Below are positions 8,021 to 16,147 of a DNA stretch of 35,198 nucleotides, piece after piece. The stretch is from the NCBI GenBank assembly GCA_039804025.1, contig JBDRZP010000021.1, positions 1-35,198 of the forward strand, read 5' to 3'. Origin of the DNA: a candidate division WOR-3 bacterium. GTDB taxonomy: Bacteria > Hydrothermota > Hydrothermia > Hydrothermales > JAJRUZ01. The notes beneath the pieces are model-generated. The model searched no databases. It had not been told where the DNA came from and worked only from the letters and a program-made list of their open reading frames with translations. Made by a program: the position numbers and the translations under genes. Each line of letters begins with the position of its first letter. Position 1 is the stretch's first letter.

Positions 8021-9285
8021 TTATAAATTTTTTAAATTTGATTATCTTCGGAACCTGGGGAGTCCCGGGTTCCTTTATGCTCCATGCTCCAACAGCAAGA
8101 ATTTTTTCACTTGGTTCATCATATACTGCTCTTACCGGTGATCCTGCTTCAATTTATTACAATCCTGCTGGTATTGCTGAATCAAATCCACAAGAAATAC
8201 AGTTTTCAAATAGTCCCTTACCCCTAGGTGGACAGTATGGCTGGTTATCCTATGTTAGACCAACTTTGAAAATTGGAAGTTTTGGTTTTGCTATATTATT
8301 TATCAATTCAGGTAAAATACAAATTGTAGATCCAGATGGAAGATTTGGAGGAAATTTTAACCATTTTGAATCTGCACTTTATTTTTCCTATGCAAGGGAA
8401 TTTTCAAAATATCTTGACATGGGATTGTCGTATAAATTACTTTATAAAACTATTTCAAGGTATGCTTCAATAGGTCATTCCTTTGATTTTGGATTTATAA
8501 TTTTCCCTGAAAATATTTATAAAATAGGTCTATCTCTTGTTAATGCAGTGAATGTTCCTTACAAACTTATTGAGGAATCTGAAGAAATCCCCTTAACTAT
8601 AAGAACCGGGTTATCATCAAATCTATTTGAAGGGAAATTGAATTTACTTTTAGACTTTTTCTCTATTACTGGCTGGAATGAGAACTTTTATTCTTTTGGG
8701 ATAGAATATTACCCGATTGACTTATTTTCTTTAAGAATAGGAATTTCGAAGTATAATTTTACAGCAGGTTCAGGTGTTTTCCTTAAATTACCCGGTAAGA
8801 AAATAGGAATTGATTTTGGTGGTGCTTATCAGTATGAGAGTAATGGTTTATTTCCCTTGACAGGTTTTATAACCTTATGGTTTCAATTTGCTGGCTTTAG
8901 AGTTGAGGTTTCTCCTAATGTCAGGGTGTTTTCGCCGAGGTCAAGAGAGAACAATATTTTAAGGATAGACCTTTTTACGCAAGCAAAGCATGAAATTGAA
9001 AAATGGCAATTTGTTATTAAAGATTCTAAGGGAGAAATAAAGAGAATTTATAAAGACTTTGGAGAACCTGCTAAGGAACTTTTATGGGATGGAAGAGATG
9101 ACCTTGGAATTCTTGTAAGTGACGGATCCTATTATTATGAATTTAGAGTTGTTCAAAAGGACGGAAGCGTTTTAACTGATTCAGGATTTCTTGCGGAGGT
9201 AAAAACCCTGGGTCCAAAAGGTGAAATTTTTTATAGAGAGAAGGGTAAGGTTTCAGAAGAAAAAGAAGAAATTGAACAAAAATGA
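8014..9285 (+). CDS. PorV/FadL-like outer-membrane beta-barrel with C-terminal FlgD-like module
   Basis: The protein has 423 residues. The N-terminal region carries the PorV/UPF0164/FadL-type signature: ARIFSLGSSYTAL, then DPASIYYNPAGIAE at about residues 43-56. Alternating aromatic/hydrophobic strands typical of a 14-strand barrel follow up to about residue 300. A FlgD-like domain comes next (IEKWQFVIKDSKGEIKRIY, then LLWDGRDDLGILVSDGSYYY), and a charged tail ends the protein. The domain probably sits in the periplasm, or at the surface if the protein behaves like T9SS PorV; the sequence cannot settle this. The start overlaps the previous stop, and the short hydrophobic N-terminus (VIINFLNLIIFG) would serve as the signal peptide. 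The gene is part of the envelope cluster. Confidence 0.7.
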   Translation: MVIINFLNLIIFGTWGVPGSFMLHAPTARIFSLGSSYTALTGDPASIYYNPAGIAESNPQEIQFSNSPLPLGGQYGWLSYVRPTLKIGSFGFAILFINSGKIQIVDPDGRFGGNFNHFESALYFSYAREFSKYLDMGLSYKLLYKTISRYASIGHSFDFGFIIFPENIYKIGLSLVNAVNVPYKLIEESEEIPLTIRTGLSSNLFEGKLNLLLDFFSITGWNENFYSFGIEYYPIDLFSLRIGISKYNFTAGSGVFLKLPGKKIGIDFGGAYQYESNGLFPLTGFITLWFQFAGFRVEVSPNVRVFSPRSRENNILRIDLFTQAKHEIEKWQFVIKDSKGEIKRIYKDFGEPAKELLWDGRDDLGILVSDGSYYYEFRVVQKDGSVLTDSGFLAEVKTLGPKGEIFYREKGKVSEEKEEIEQK

Positions 9286-12065
9286 TTAATACAATCTTAA
9301 AACTAATTTTTATAGGTGTTTTATTTTCTCCTCAGGAAATTAAGCTTATTGAAGATGCAGAGACACTTTTTCATGAAGGTTTATACCAGGATGCTATCCA
9401 GATGTATGAAAAGGCTCTGAAAACAAATTTAGGAAAAGAGATGAGAAGAGAAATTTTTTACAGGATTGGTGAATGCTATTTCAATCTTGGAGATTATCAG
9501 AAATCCCTCAGTATATTTGAAAAATTGGAGGAAGAATCCTTTAAAACCTATATTTATCCAGAGGTTTTATATGCACTTGGAATTATTCACCTTGCTTTAG
9601 GCCATTATGACAAAGCAAAATTTTATCTGATTGAAAAGATAAAAGAGTTTCCTTCTTATGTGTCAGATATAAGAGTTAATGAAGGGCAGGGTATTTATTA
9701 TTTTACTCAGGAAATTTATGAAAGTTCTTATGAAAAATTAAAGAATGCAATAAGTGGAGTGGGAATTTTTTATAAGGGAATGACGCTTTCAAGATTGGGA
9801 AAACCAGTAGATGCTCTTAAAGAATTTAAGAAAATTCAGATTTTATATCCTTTTACTCCACTTGCAGAATATGCTGCGTATGTTTCAGGAGAAGCAATGT
9901 TTATAAATAATGATTTCACAGGTGCTTTAAACCTTTATCAAAAATTTATTGAATCTTTCGGTACTTCCCCCCTTGTTGACTATGCAAAATATAAAATAGG
10001 CGTTTGTCTTCTTCATCTGGGAAATAAAGCCCAGGCTCTTACATATTTAAATTCCCTTCTTGGTCACCCTGATGAAATTCTTGTTGCGCACTCCTATTTG
10101 ATGGGTGGAATTGCCTTAAGGGAAATGGGAGACTATGAAAAAGCAATTAAGTATCTTTTAAAAGCAGCTTTTGATTTCCCACAAGTTGGTTCAGCCCCAC
10201 TTGCTCATATGGAACTTGGAAAAACATATTTACTGACCGGTAATAAGGAACAGGCCTTAATAACCTTTAAACAACTTTCAAATACTTATATGACAGGTGA
10301 ATTTTCTGGCATAGGAGATTATCTTACAGCAAGTATTTTATACAGGGATAAAAGGATACTTGAAGCCCGGTTTCAGCTTGAAAATTTGATTAAATATTAT
10401 CCAAAGTCATATATTTTGCCTGCTGCATATGTTCTTTTGTTAAAGTGTATGATTGATTCAAGAGAAACAAAGGAAGCAATAGTTAGAGGAGAAGAATTTT
10501 TAAAAAGTGATATTTATAAACTCGATGGAATAAATAATAGCTACGCTGAGAAATGGATCGCAAGGTTAAAATTGATGCTTGCTGAAGCTTACTATGAAGA
10601 AAAAGACCTTGAGAAGGCTACAAAATACTATGAAGAATTAATTGAGAGTGGAGACCCTGATATTATGGCAGAGGTTTTTAATGGTCTTGGCTGGTGTTAT
10701 CTGGAAAGTGAAAGATATGATGCAGCAATTCAAAAATTTGATGTTGTTATTTCTTCATATCAAAAAGATACACTTGCACTTACTTCTTCCCTTTTTGGTA
10801 AAGGAGTGGCAATTTATAATTCTTGTGCTCTGTTGCAGGAAGAATTACAGAGAGGAGAAAGGTTTAAAAGTGCGGCGTTTACTTTTAAAGAAATTGTGAG
10901 GTTTTATCCTTCATCTTTACTTGCACCAGCTGCTTTGTTTTACGCTGGTGATGCTTTTGCAAAAGCAAATCTTTATGGAAATGCAGTTCAGGAGTGGGAG
11001 GCAGTTCTTTCGGAGTATCCTGGAACAAAGTATGCTGGATATGCTGCCTACTGGCTTGGTGATACTTATTTTAGAGCAGGTGAGCTTGAAAAAGCTGTAT
11101 CTTATTTCAGAATTCTACTTGAACAGTATCCTGAAAATGATCTTGTAAGAGAAGGTTATTTAAGGCTTGCTTCAACCTATTACACAATGAAGGATTATGA
11201 TAATGCAAGAGATATATTAAAAAAGTTTCTTTCAGTTTTCCCGGATGATTCTCTGGTAAAAGATGCTAAATCACTTTTAGAACAGGTTTATTATTTTAAA
11301 TCTGAAAAGGAGCCTGAAAGAATTGAGGATTATGCAAAAGAATTTCCGGAAAGTGAACTTCTCGCTCAGAGACTTTATAATGAAGCAGCTACACTCTACA
11401 ATAATAAAAAATATGAAGAAGCGATTGAAAAAGCAAAGAGGGTTATACTATTGTTTCCATCATCTATTAATGCGGCAGAGGCTCAAAAAATTGTCATTGC
11501 TTCTTATGGTTCATTAAATAATTTTAAAGCAATGGCGGAGGAAGCTGAAAGATTTGTCCAGTATTTTCCTGAACATGAAGAGGTTCCAACAATGTTAAAA
11601 GTTGAAGCCCAGGGTTTGATTCAGGAAGAGAATTATGTAAAGGCAAATGAAGTTCTTGATAAACTGATTAGAAACTATTCTTCTTCTCCTGCTGCAAAGG
11701 AAGGTATTATTTTGAAAGGGGAAGTTTTACTTAACCTTGGTAAGCTAAGAGAAGCTATTAAAACTCTTGAAGAGATTTCTCCGACTGAAGAATATGCATC
11801 AAGATATTATTATCTTTTAGGAGAGGCTTATAATAAACTTGGCCAGATTGATAAAGCCATAAGTTATTATTTATCACTTTTAAAATTTGGAGATATAGAT
11901 GATATTTATAGAATAAAGGGTTTATATACTTTGGCAAGCCTATACCAGATTAAAGGTGATTTGAAAAATGCTGCACAGATTTATGAAGCAATAGCACAGG
12001 TAACAAGTGACCCAGCTATAAAAGAGGATGCTCTATCAAGAGCAAATCTTTTGAAGAAACAATGA
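9282..12065 (+). CDS. Large periplasmic TPR-repeat protein (YbgF/BamD-like repeats)
   Basis: The 927-residue protein has a short hydrophobic N-terminus (ILKLIFIGVLFSP), likely a signal sequence. The rest is built of tetratricopeptide repeats throughout, for example YRIGECYFNLGDYQKSLSIF, AAYWLGDTYFRAGELEKAVS and YYLLGEAYNKLGQIDKAISY. The repeats have the 'F-P-S-S/A-A-Y-LG-y-a' style found in YbgF/CpoB and BamD. It starts in ATGA overlap with the PorV-like gene and lies 34 bp upstream of the ExbB/TolQ gene. In Tol-Pal operons a TPR protein (CpoB) accompanies TolQRAB, so an envelope scaffold linked to the downstream motor is plausible. The size is several times that of CpoB. Exact partners cannot be read from sequence. 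Confidence 0.75.
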   Translation: MINTILKLIFIGVLFSPQEIKLIEDAETLFHEGLYQDAIQMYEKALKTNLGKEMRREIFYRIGECYFNLGDYQKSLSIFEKLEEESFKTYIYPEVLYALGIIHLALGHYDKAKFYLIEKIKEFPSYVSDIRVNEGQGIYYFTQEIYESSYEKLKNAISGVGIFYKGMTLSRLGKPVDALKEFKKIQILYPFTPLAEYAAYVSGEAMFINNDFTGALNLYQKFIESFGTSPLVDYAKYKIGVCLLHLGNKAQALTYLNSLLGHPDEILVAHSYLMGGIALREMGDYEKAIKYLLKAAFDFPQVGSAPLAHMELGKTYLLTGNKEQALITFKQLSNTYMTGEFSGIGDYLTASILYRDKRILEARFQLENLIKYYPKSYILPAAYVLLLKCMIDSRETKEAIVRGEEFLKSDIYKLDGINNSYAEKWIARLKLMLAEAYYEEKDLEKATKYYEELIESGDPDIMAEVFNGLGWCYLESERYDAAIQKFDVVISSYQKDTLALTSSLFGKGVAIYNSCALLQEELQRGERFKSAAFTFKEIVRFYPSSLLAPAALFYAGDAFAKANLYGNAVQEWEAVLSEYPGTKYAGYAAYWLGDTYFRAGELEKAVSYFRILLEQYPENDLVREGYLRLASTYYTMKDYDNARDILKKFLSVFPDDSLVKDAKSLLEQVYYFKSEKEPERIEDYAKEFPESELLAQRLYNEAATLYNNKKYEEAIEKAKRVILLFPSSINAAEAQKIVIASYGSLNNFKAMAEEAERFVQYFPEHEEVPTMLKVEAQGLIQEENYVKANEVLDKLIRNYSSSPAAKEGIILKGEVLLNLGKLREAIKTLEEISPTEEYASRYYYLLGEAYNKLGQIDKAISYYLSLLKFGDIDDIYRIKGLYTLASLYQIKGDLKNAAQIYEAIAQVTSDPAIKEDALSRANLLKKQ

Positions 12066-12076
12066 GTTCAATTCTC

Positions 12077-12082
12077 TATAAT
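12077..12082 (+). promoter_or_regulatory. Possible -10 box for the ExbB/TolQ motor genes
   Basis: TATAAT lies in the 34-bp gap between the TPR gene and the ExbB/TolQ gene and would place +1 about 11 nt before the ATG. There is no Shine-Dalgarno in the gap. An internal promoter is possible, but read-through from upstream is equally likely given the tight cluster. Confidence 0.3.
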
Positions 12083-12099
12083 AAAGAATTTATTTTAAA

Positions 12100-12741
12100 A
12101 TGATACTCGGACAACCTATATTAAAATTAGCTTTAAACCCCTTTATGTTAGTTTTAGAAATTGCCTCACTAATTGCTCTATGGGCAATAATTGATAGATT
12201 ACTTGCATACACCAGGCTTTCAGAAAAAGAGGAACAGAAATTTATTGATAGAACAAAGATGCTTATAGAAAAAGGAAGGTTTGAGGAATTGAAAGCTTTC
12301 AGTTCAGCTATTAATAGACCATTCGCAAAGGTAGTTAATCTTCTTGCAGAGAATATTCAATATCCAAAAGAGGTTCTGGAATCAGTCTTGGAAAGCGCTT
12401 TGATGCTTACAAGACTTGAACTTTCAAAAAAACTAAATATTCTTGGAACAATAAGTTATATTGCTCCACTCCTTGGTCTTCTCGGGACAGTGGTTGGGAT
12501 AATACAGGCATTCTATTCAGTAGCTAAGATGGGGGCAACAGTAGGACCTGAAGCTATGATGGAAGGTGTTGCTATTGCTCTTTTGACAACAGCTCTTGGT
12601 ATTATTATTGCAGTCCCCTGTGCTATAATGTATAATTATTTTAGGAATAAAATTGAACATCTTATGGCAAGAATTGAAGTTTCTGCTGAAGAAATTATGA
12701 ATTTTATGATTTATGTTAAAGAACAAAGGGAAAAAGTTTAA
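12100..12741 (+). CDS. exbB: MotA/TolQ/ExbB proton channel family protein
   Basis: The 213-residue protein has the TolQ/ExbB plan: a first transmembrane helix at about 13-36, a cytoplasmic loop with charged helices (40-110), and two helices at about 113-140 and 155-180. Family motifs are present: APLLGLLGTVVGI at 122-134 and EGVAIALLTTALGIIIAVP at 155-173. They include the pore threonines Thr130 and Thr163/164. ExbB/TolQ pentamers with an ExbD/TolR dimer use the proton motive force to energise TonB or TolA. The downstream genes are two ExbD-like proteins and a TonB-like protein, so the assembly is complete here. TolQ and ExbB cannot be told apart by sequence alone. Confidence 0.9.
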   Translation: MILGQPILKLALNPFMLVLEIASLIALWAIIDRLLAYTRLSEKEEQKFIDRTKMLIEKGRFEELKAFSSAINRPFAKVVNLLAENIQYPKEVLESVLESALMLTRLELSKKLNILGTISYIAPLLGLLGTVVGIIQAFYSVAKMGATVGPEAMMEGVAIALLTTALGIIIAVPCAIMYNYFRNKIEHLMARIEVSAEEIMNFMIYVKEQREKV

Positions 12742-13160
12742 TGAAAAGAAAAAAGGGGTTTTTAAAAGAAAGTGATTTTGAAATAGATTTAACACCTGCA
12801 ATAAATATCGCTTTAATTTTAGTTCTAATTTTTATAACAGGCGCGGTTACAATATTTCAGACTTGGCTTACTGTTTCTTCACCTAAAGTGAGAAAAGCTC
12901 CAAATGTTCAAGAACAGACTATGGCAGAGTTTAAAGTAAATATTCATCTTTCAGCTGATGGGAACATTCTATTGAATGAAGAGCCTGTGAGTTTCAATAA
13001 ACTTGATTCTTTACTTCCCTATTTACTTATAAGAAGTGCAACTGGACTTGTTCTTGTGAGTGCTGATTCACAGGTAGAACACGGAAAAGTAGTAGAAATT
13101 ATTGATCTTGCAAAACAAAAAGGAGCAAGGGAAGTTGCTTTATTAAAAAGGGTAAGATGA
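12741..13160 (+). CDS. exbD: ExbD/TolR family protein, first copy (membrane Asp replaced by Asn)
   Basis: The 139-residue protein has a short cytoplasmic start, one transmembrane helix (about 21-40) and a periplasmic ExbD/TolR fold ending in a VSADSQVEHGKVVEIIDLAK segment (family aDxxvxyxxvvxvmd). The helix motif reads DLTPAINIALILVLI. The residue that is normally the proton-carrying Asp (TPLIDV in ExbD) is Asn22. The neighbouring second copy keeps its Asp. This copy may therefore be a structural subunit that needs the other to form a functional heterodimer; that is inference. It overlaps the ExbB/TolQ stop by 1 bp (TAATG) and lies 1 bp before the second copy. Confidence 0.88.
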   Translation: MKRKKGFLKESDFEIDLTPAINIALILVLIFITGAVTIFQTWLTVSSPKVRKAPNVQEQTMAEFKVNIHLSADGNILLNEEPVSFNKLDSLLPYLLIRSATGLVLVSADSQVEHGKVVEIIDLAKQKGAREVALLKRVR

Positions 13161-13161
13161 A

Positions 13162-13590
13162 ATGAATAATAATGAGTTTGCCAAAATTAATGTTACACCT
13201 TTGTGCGATATTTCCTTTACACTTTTACTTACCCTTATGATTGCAACTACATACCTTTCTGTAAAACAAGCTCCTTTCAGAGTGATATTACCTGATGTTG
13301 AAACTGTTGAGCCAAGAGGTGCAGATGTTGTTACACTTGATATAGATGAAAAAGGTGAAAAAATTGCTATTAACGGTAAAATAGTGTCATGGGATAATTA
13401 TATAGGTATTTTAAAAGGAGAGGCGGAAAAAGATCCATATAAGCTTTTACTTATTAGAGCAGATAAAGGAACTCCTCATGGGATTGTTATGAGAGTTTTA
13501 TCTGAGATTAAAAAATTGAATAGTGAACTCAGTATGGAGAATAAAGAAGGATTTAATAAGATTGCATTTGGAACAAGGAAGAAAAAATGA
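13162..13590 (+). CDS. exbD: ExbD/TolR family protein, second copy (membrane Asp retained)
   Basis: The 142-residue protein has the motif AKINVTPLCDISFTLLLTLM, with the conserved membrane Asp at position 16. A single transmembrane helix and a periplasmic domain follow. The periplasmic domain contains LLIRADKGTPHGIVMRVLSE, the usual RxDxxxxxxxvxxvl element. It pairs with the ExbB/TolQ channel to convert the proton gradient into motion of TonB or TolA. The first and second copies are clearly diverged (139 and 142 aa), which suggests an old duplication with divided roles. The stop overlaps the TonB-like start by 4 bp (ATGA), consistent with translational coupling. Confidence 0.9.
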   Translation: MNNNEFAKINVTPLCDISFTLLLTLMIATTYLSVKQAPFRVILPDVETVEPRGADVVTLDIDEKGEKIAINGKIVSWDNYIGILKGEAEKDPYKLLLIRADKGTPHGIVMRVLSEIKKLNSELSMENKEGFNKIAFGTRKKK

Positions 13591-14627
13591 AAGTAACAAC
13601 TACAAAAGCATATAAGTATATTTATAAAACCCCAAGATATTCAGACCATGTAGGTCTTATAATCTCAATAATAATACACATAATCATATTTTTACTTCTA
13701 CTTTTAAGACAGGAGATATATACAGAAAGAACTTCCCTTTCTGTTACTTTAATAGAGGAATCAAAAAAGAGAGAAGCAGAGAAAAAGGAAGTTTCAAAGG
13801 AGGAAAAGAAACCCGGCCCCGAAGTTAGGCATAAACCCAATTTATTTGCGGCAATTCAACACACAATAGAAAAACCACCTCCGCTTCCAAATATAAATAT
13901 AAAACAAAGAATTGAAGCACCTAAAATTGAAATTTCAAGAAAATTGCCAATAGAACCCGGTCCAATTGTTCCTTTGAAAAACATAGAGATAAAGTCCGTA
14001 ACAGAGGAAATAGGTCCTCAGGCAAAAATAGATTTAAAATCTCTTAAAACAGAGGAAACAGGAATTGGTTCTGAAATAGTTGTAGGTCAGGGTGTAGCAA
14101 CATCAGAAATATTAAAAAGACCTGCCTATAAGCCAACGGTTGATATATCAAAACAGGTTGCTGAAGCTGGACTTGGCACAGGTGGAGCTGCCCCATGGGG
14201 TCCTGGTGGAGGAAGTGGTGGAGCTTATGGAAGTGGAAGGATAGAGCTGAAAGTTAAAGCAGAGGAACCTCCGCCACCTCAACCAGTGACCTCTCCTTCT
14301 GTTTCTTTAAGACCTGAAACAAAGAAAAAAGAAAAAAAAATAGAAGTTGAAATTTCAGGCTCAATAGCTGGTAGGAAAATTTTGAATAAAATTATACCCC
14401 AGTATCCCTCCTGGGCAGCTGAAAGAGGTGTTCAGGCAGTTATTACCTTAAAGGTTGAAGTAGAACCTGATGGAACTGTTAGAAGGAATGTTCTTGTTAT
14501 AGGCACAAGTGGTTACCCAAACTGGGATAATATTGTTAAAGAGGCGGTTCTTTCTTGGAAATTTGAAGCATTACAAGAAAAAGTTATTCAATCAGGTTAT
14601 ATAACTTTTAAGTTTGTTCTTGAATAA
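13587..14627 (+). CDS. tonB: TonB/TolA-like energy transducer
   Basis: The protein has 346 residues. A cytoplasmic N-terminus is followed by one transmembrane helix (about 22-40, containing IISIIIHIIIFLLLLL, with the His typical of TonB helices). A long periplasmic linker rich in Lys, Glu and Pro includes a Gly-rich stretch near residues 195-212 and a PPPPQP segment. The C-terminal TonB domain covers about 255-346: IIPQYPSWAAERGVQAVITL, then VEPDGTVRRNVLVIGTSGYP and AVLSWKFEAL. That matches the TonB consensus 'P.YP..A...G..G.v.l...v..dG.v'. It is coupled to the upstream motor genes. Its outer-membrane partner is not identifiable; no TonB-dependent receptor is in the window. Confidence 0.88.
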   Translation: MKVTTTKAYKYIYKTPRYSDHVGLIISIIIHIIIFLLLLLRQEIYTERTSLSVTLIEESKKREAEKKEVSKEEKKPGPEVRHKPNLFAAIQHTIEKPPPLPNINIKQRIEAPKIEISRKLPIEPGPIVPLKNIEIKSVTEEIGPQAKIDLKSLKTEETGIGSEIVVGQGVATSEILKRPAYKPTVDISKQVAEAGLGTGGAAPWGPGGGSGGAYGSGRIELKVKAEEPPPPQPVTSPSVSLRPETKKKEKKIEVEISGSIAGRKILNKIIPQYPSWAAERGVQAVITLKVEVEPDGTVRRNVLVIGTSGYPNWDNIVKEAVLSWKFEALQEKVIQSGYITFKFVLE

Positions 14628-14633
14628 AAGAAT

Positions 14634-15491
14634 ATGAAAAGAATTTTTAAACTTTTATTTTTAATAGCTTCTTTAAATATTTATGGTCAGGGAACTCAAA
14701 CACCCCAGGAGGAAGTGGAAATAAAAGGTAAGTTCAAAGGTAAAATCAAGGAGAGAAAACCCATATGGAACCTGACCTTTGACCTTTTTGATGCAGCATA
14801 CGAACCTTTCGAAAATAAAGGTTATATCTTTGATAATAGATTTGGAAAAGGGATAATAAAACCTCCTCTTCCTTCTCTTGCTTCAGAAGAGTTAAGAAAA
14901 CCATGGCTTCAAAGTATAGTTCAGGGAGAAGTTGGAATATTTTATCCCTTTTACGGAAGAGATGTTAAAACCTGGAAACTTACCATACTTGATGCAAAGG
15001 GTAACATCTTTAGAGTATATTCAGGAGAGGATGAACCTCCTTCAAAAATTAAATGGGATGGTAGAAATGAAAAAGGGGAAATTTTAGATGTGAGTCTTTT
15101 ATATTTCTATACTGCTGAGGTTCAGGATGAGGCAGGAAATATTGTAAAAACACCTGAAAAATCCATTAAACTTTCAGGAATTCTCTGGCAGGATGGTGTG
15201 AACTGGATAATATCAATTGACGGAAATGAAGTTTTTGAAAAAAACTCAAGTAAAATAAAAAATTATAGTCTTTTGGAAGAAGCGAGAAGTATCATTAAAG
15301 AAAAGGCTAAGGTGAAGGTAGAAGTTATAGTTTATGGTCAGAATCCTGAACTAACAAGAAAAAGATTCGAAACACTGATAAATGATTTGAGAGAAAATTT
15401 AAGAATACCAAAAGGAAAAGTCATTTACATGGAAGGATACTTTAAAAGAACAGGTTATGAGACCTCGAGAATTGATTTTATTATACTTTGA
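14634..15491 (+). CDS. Exported protein with FlgD-like module and divergent OmpA-like C-terminus
   Basis: The 285-residue protein begins with a signal peptide (about 1-19, ending NIYGQ). Residues about 100-180 form a FlgD-like module (VKTWKLTILDAKGNIFRVYS, then IKWDGRNEKGEILDVSLLYF, then VQDEAGN) that resembles the C-terminus of the PorV-like barrel in this cluster. The last 95 residues or so (SIDGNEVFEKNSSKIKNYSL to GYFKRTGYETSRIDFIIL) resemble an OmpA/Pal peptidoglycan-binding domain: a 'vlFe..ssklk' start, a 'R...l...L...gi....i...Gy' end, and a weakened core. If so, it would be the Pal-like end of the motor system. The match is weak because the usual TD and LSxxRA motifs are altered. Confidence 0.55.
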   Translation: MKRIFKLLFLIASLNIYGQGTQTPQEEVEIKGKFKGKIKERKPIWNLTFDLFDAAYEPFENKGYIFDNRFGKGIIKPPLPSLASEELRKPWLQSIVQGEVGIFYPFYGRDVKTWKLTILDAKGNIFRVYSGEDEPPSKIKWDGRNEKGEILDVSLLYFYTAEVQDEAGNIVKTPEKSIKLSGILWQDGVNWIISIDGNEVFEKNSSKIKNYSLLEEARSIIKEKAKVKVEVIVYGQNPELTRKRFETLINDLRENLRIPKGKVIYMEGYFKRTGYETSRIDFIIL

Positions 15492-15494
15492 AAG

Positions 15495-16082
15495 TTAAAT
15501 ATTTCTTAAAAGTATAAACCCACCTATTAAAAGTATAATAAAAATCACAGTTAACAAATTGAAATACTTATCTATAAAGTCCTTTATTTCTCTACCGAAA
15601 ATTTTTAAAAGAGTTGCAATAGTAAAAAATCTTAAACTTCTTGATAAAATAGATGCTAAAAAAAATATAAAGATGTTTATTTTAAATACACCTGCCGAAA
15701 CTGTAAAAACCTTATAAGGTATTGGTGTAAAACCAGCTGTAAAAATTGCAAGAAAGGAGTTATTATGATATAGAATGCTAACCCTTTCAAATGTATGAGC
15801 TGAAAAAACATAAGAAAAAAAGAAATCTTTTGTTAATTCCCACAATCTATATCCTATAGAATAACCAACCAAACCACCTGTGACAGAGCAGATTGAACAT
15901 AAAAAGGCAAAAAAAAGGGCTTTTTTTCTATTCCCCAAGCACAAAGCCATAAGGAGAGGATCTGGTGGAACAGGGAAAAATATGGCTTCTATTGATGAAA
16001 AGAAGCATAAAGCAATAGGGCCACTTTTTCTATCTGCCCAGCTTAATACCCAGTTATATAATTTTTTAAGTATTTTAAACAT
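15495..16082 (-). CDS. DedA/YqaA-like (VTT domain) membrane protein
   Basis: The 195-residue polytopic protein contains FFSSIEAIFFPVPPDPLLMA near residues 28-47, which is characteristic of YqaA/DedA-type VTT proteins (E-x-x-xxPxPxD). A second re-entrant motif follows, FTAGFTPIPYKVFTVSAG, at about residues 116-133. Four or more membrane segments are evident. VTT/DedA proteins act as lipid scramblases or transporters, for example for undecaprenyl phosphate or phosphatidylethanolamine; the substrate here is unknown. It is convergent with the OmpA-like gene (3 bp apart) and divergent from uvrA. A TATAAT box lies 12 nt before its ATG on the minus strand. Confidence 0.8.
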   Translation of the reverse strand: MFKILKKLYNWVLSWADRKSGPIALCFFSSIEAIFFPVPPDPLLMALCLGNRKKALFFAFLCSICSVTGGLVGYSIGYRLWELTKDFFFSYVFSAHTFERVSILYHNNSFLAIFTAGFTPIPYKVFTVSAGVFKINIFIFFLASILSRSLRFFTIATLLKIFGREIKDFIDKYFNLLTVIFIILLIGGFILLRNI

Positions 16083-16147
16083 TTTAAAAATGGAATTATA
16101 ACTTATGTAGTGAATTTTTTTAAAATAAAAGTTATAATATTTTCTTA
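16083..16147. promoter_or_regulatory. Divergent promoters of the DedA-like gene and uvrA
   Basis: In this 65-bp gap, TATAAT at 16133-16138 lies 9 nt before the uvrA ATG. TATAAT on the minus strand (16100-16095) lies 12 nt before the DedA-like ATG. Predicted leaders are about 3 and 6 nt. Neither side has a Shine-Dalgarno. -35 elements are weak. No SOS (LexA) box is recognisable upstream of uvrA. Confidence 0.5.

Noticed and set aside
10642-11517. Three plus-strand ORFs of 64-85 codons in other frames inside the TPR gene
   Set aside because: They overlap a well supported TPR coding frame, have atypical composition (runs of Leu/Lys/Arg) and no SD or homology; they are frame shadows.
12517-12801. 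Antisense ORF of 94 codons over the end of the ExbB/TolQ gene
   Set aside because: Cys/His/Asn/Phe-rich shadow of a conserved membrane protein frame, with no independent support.
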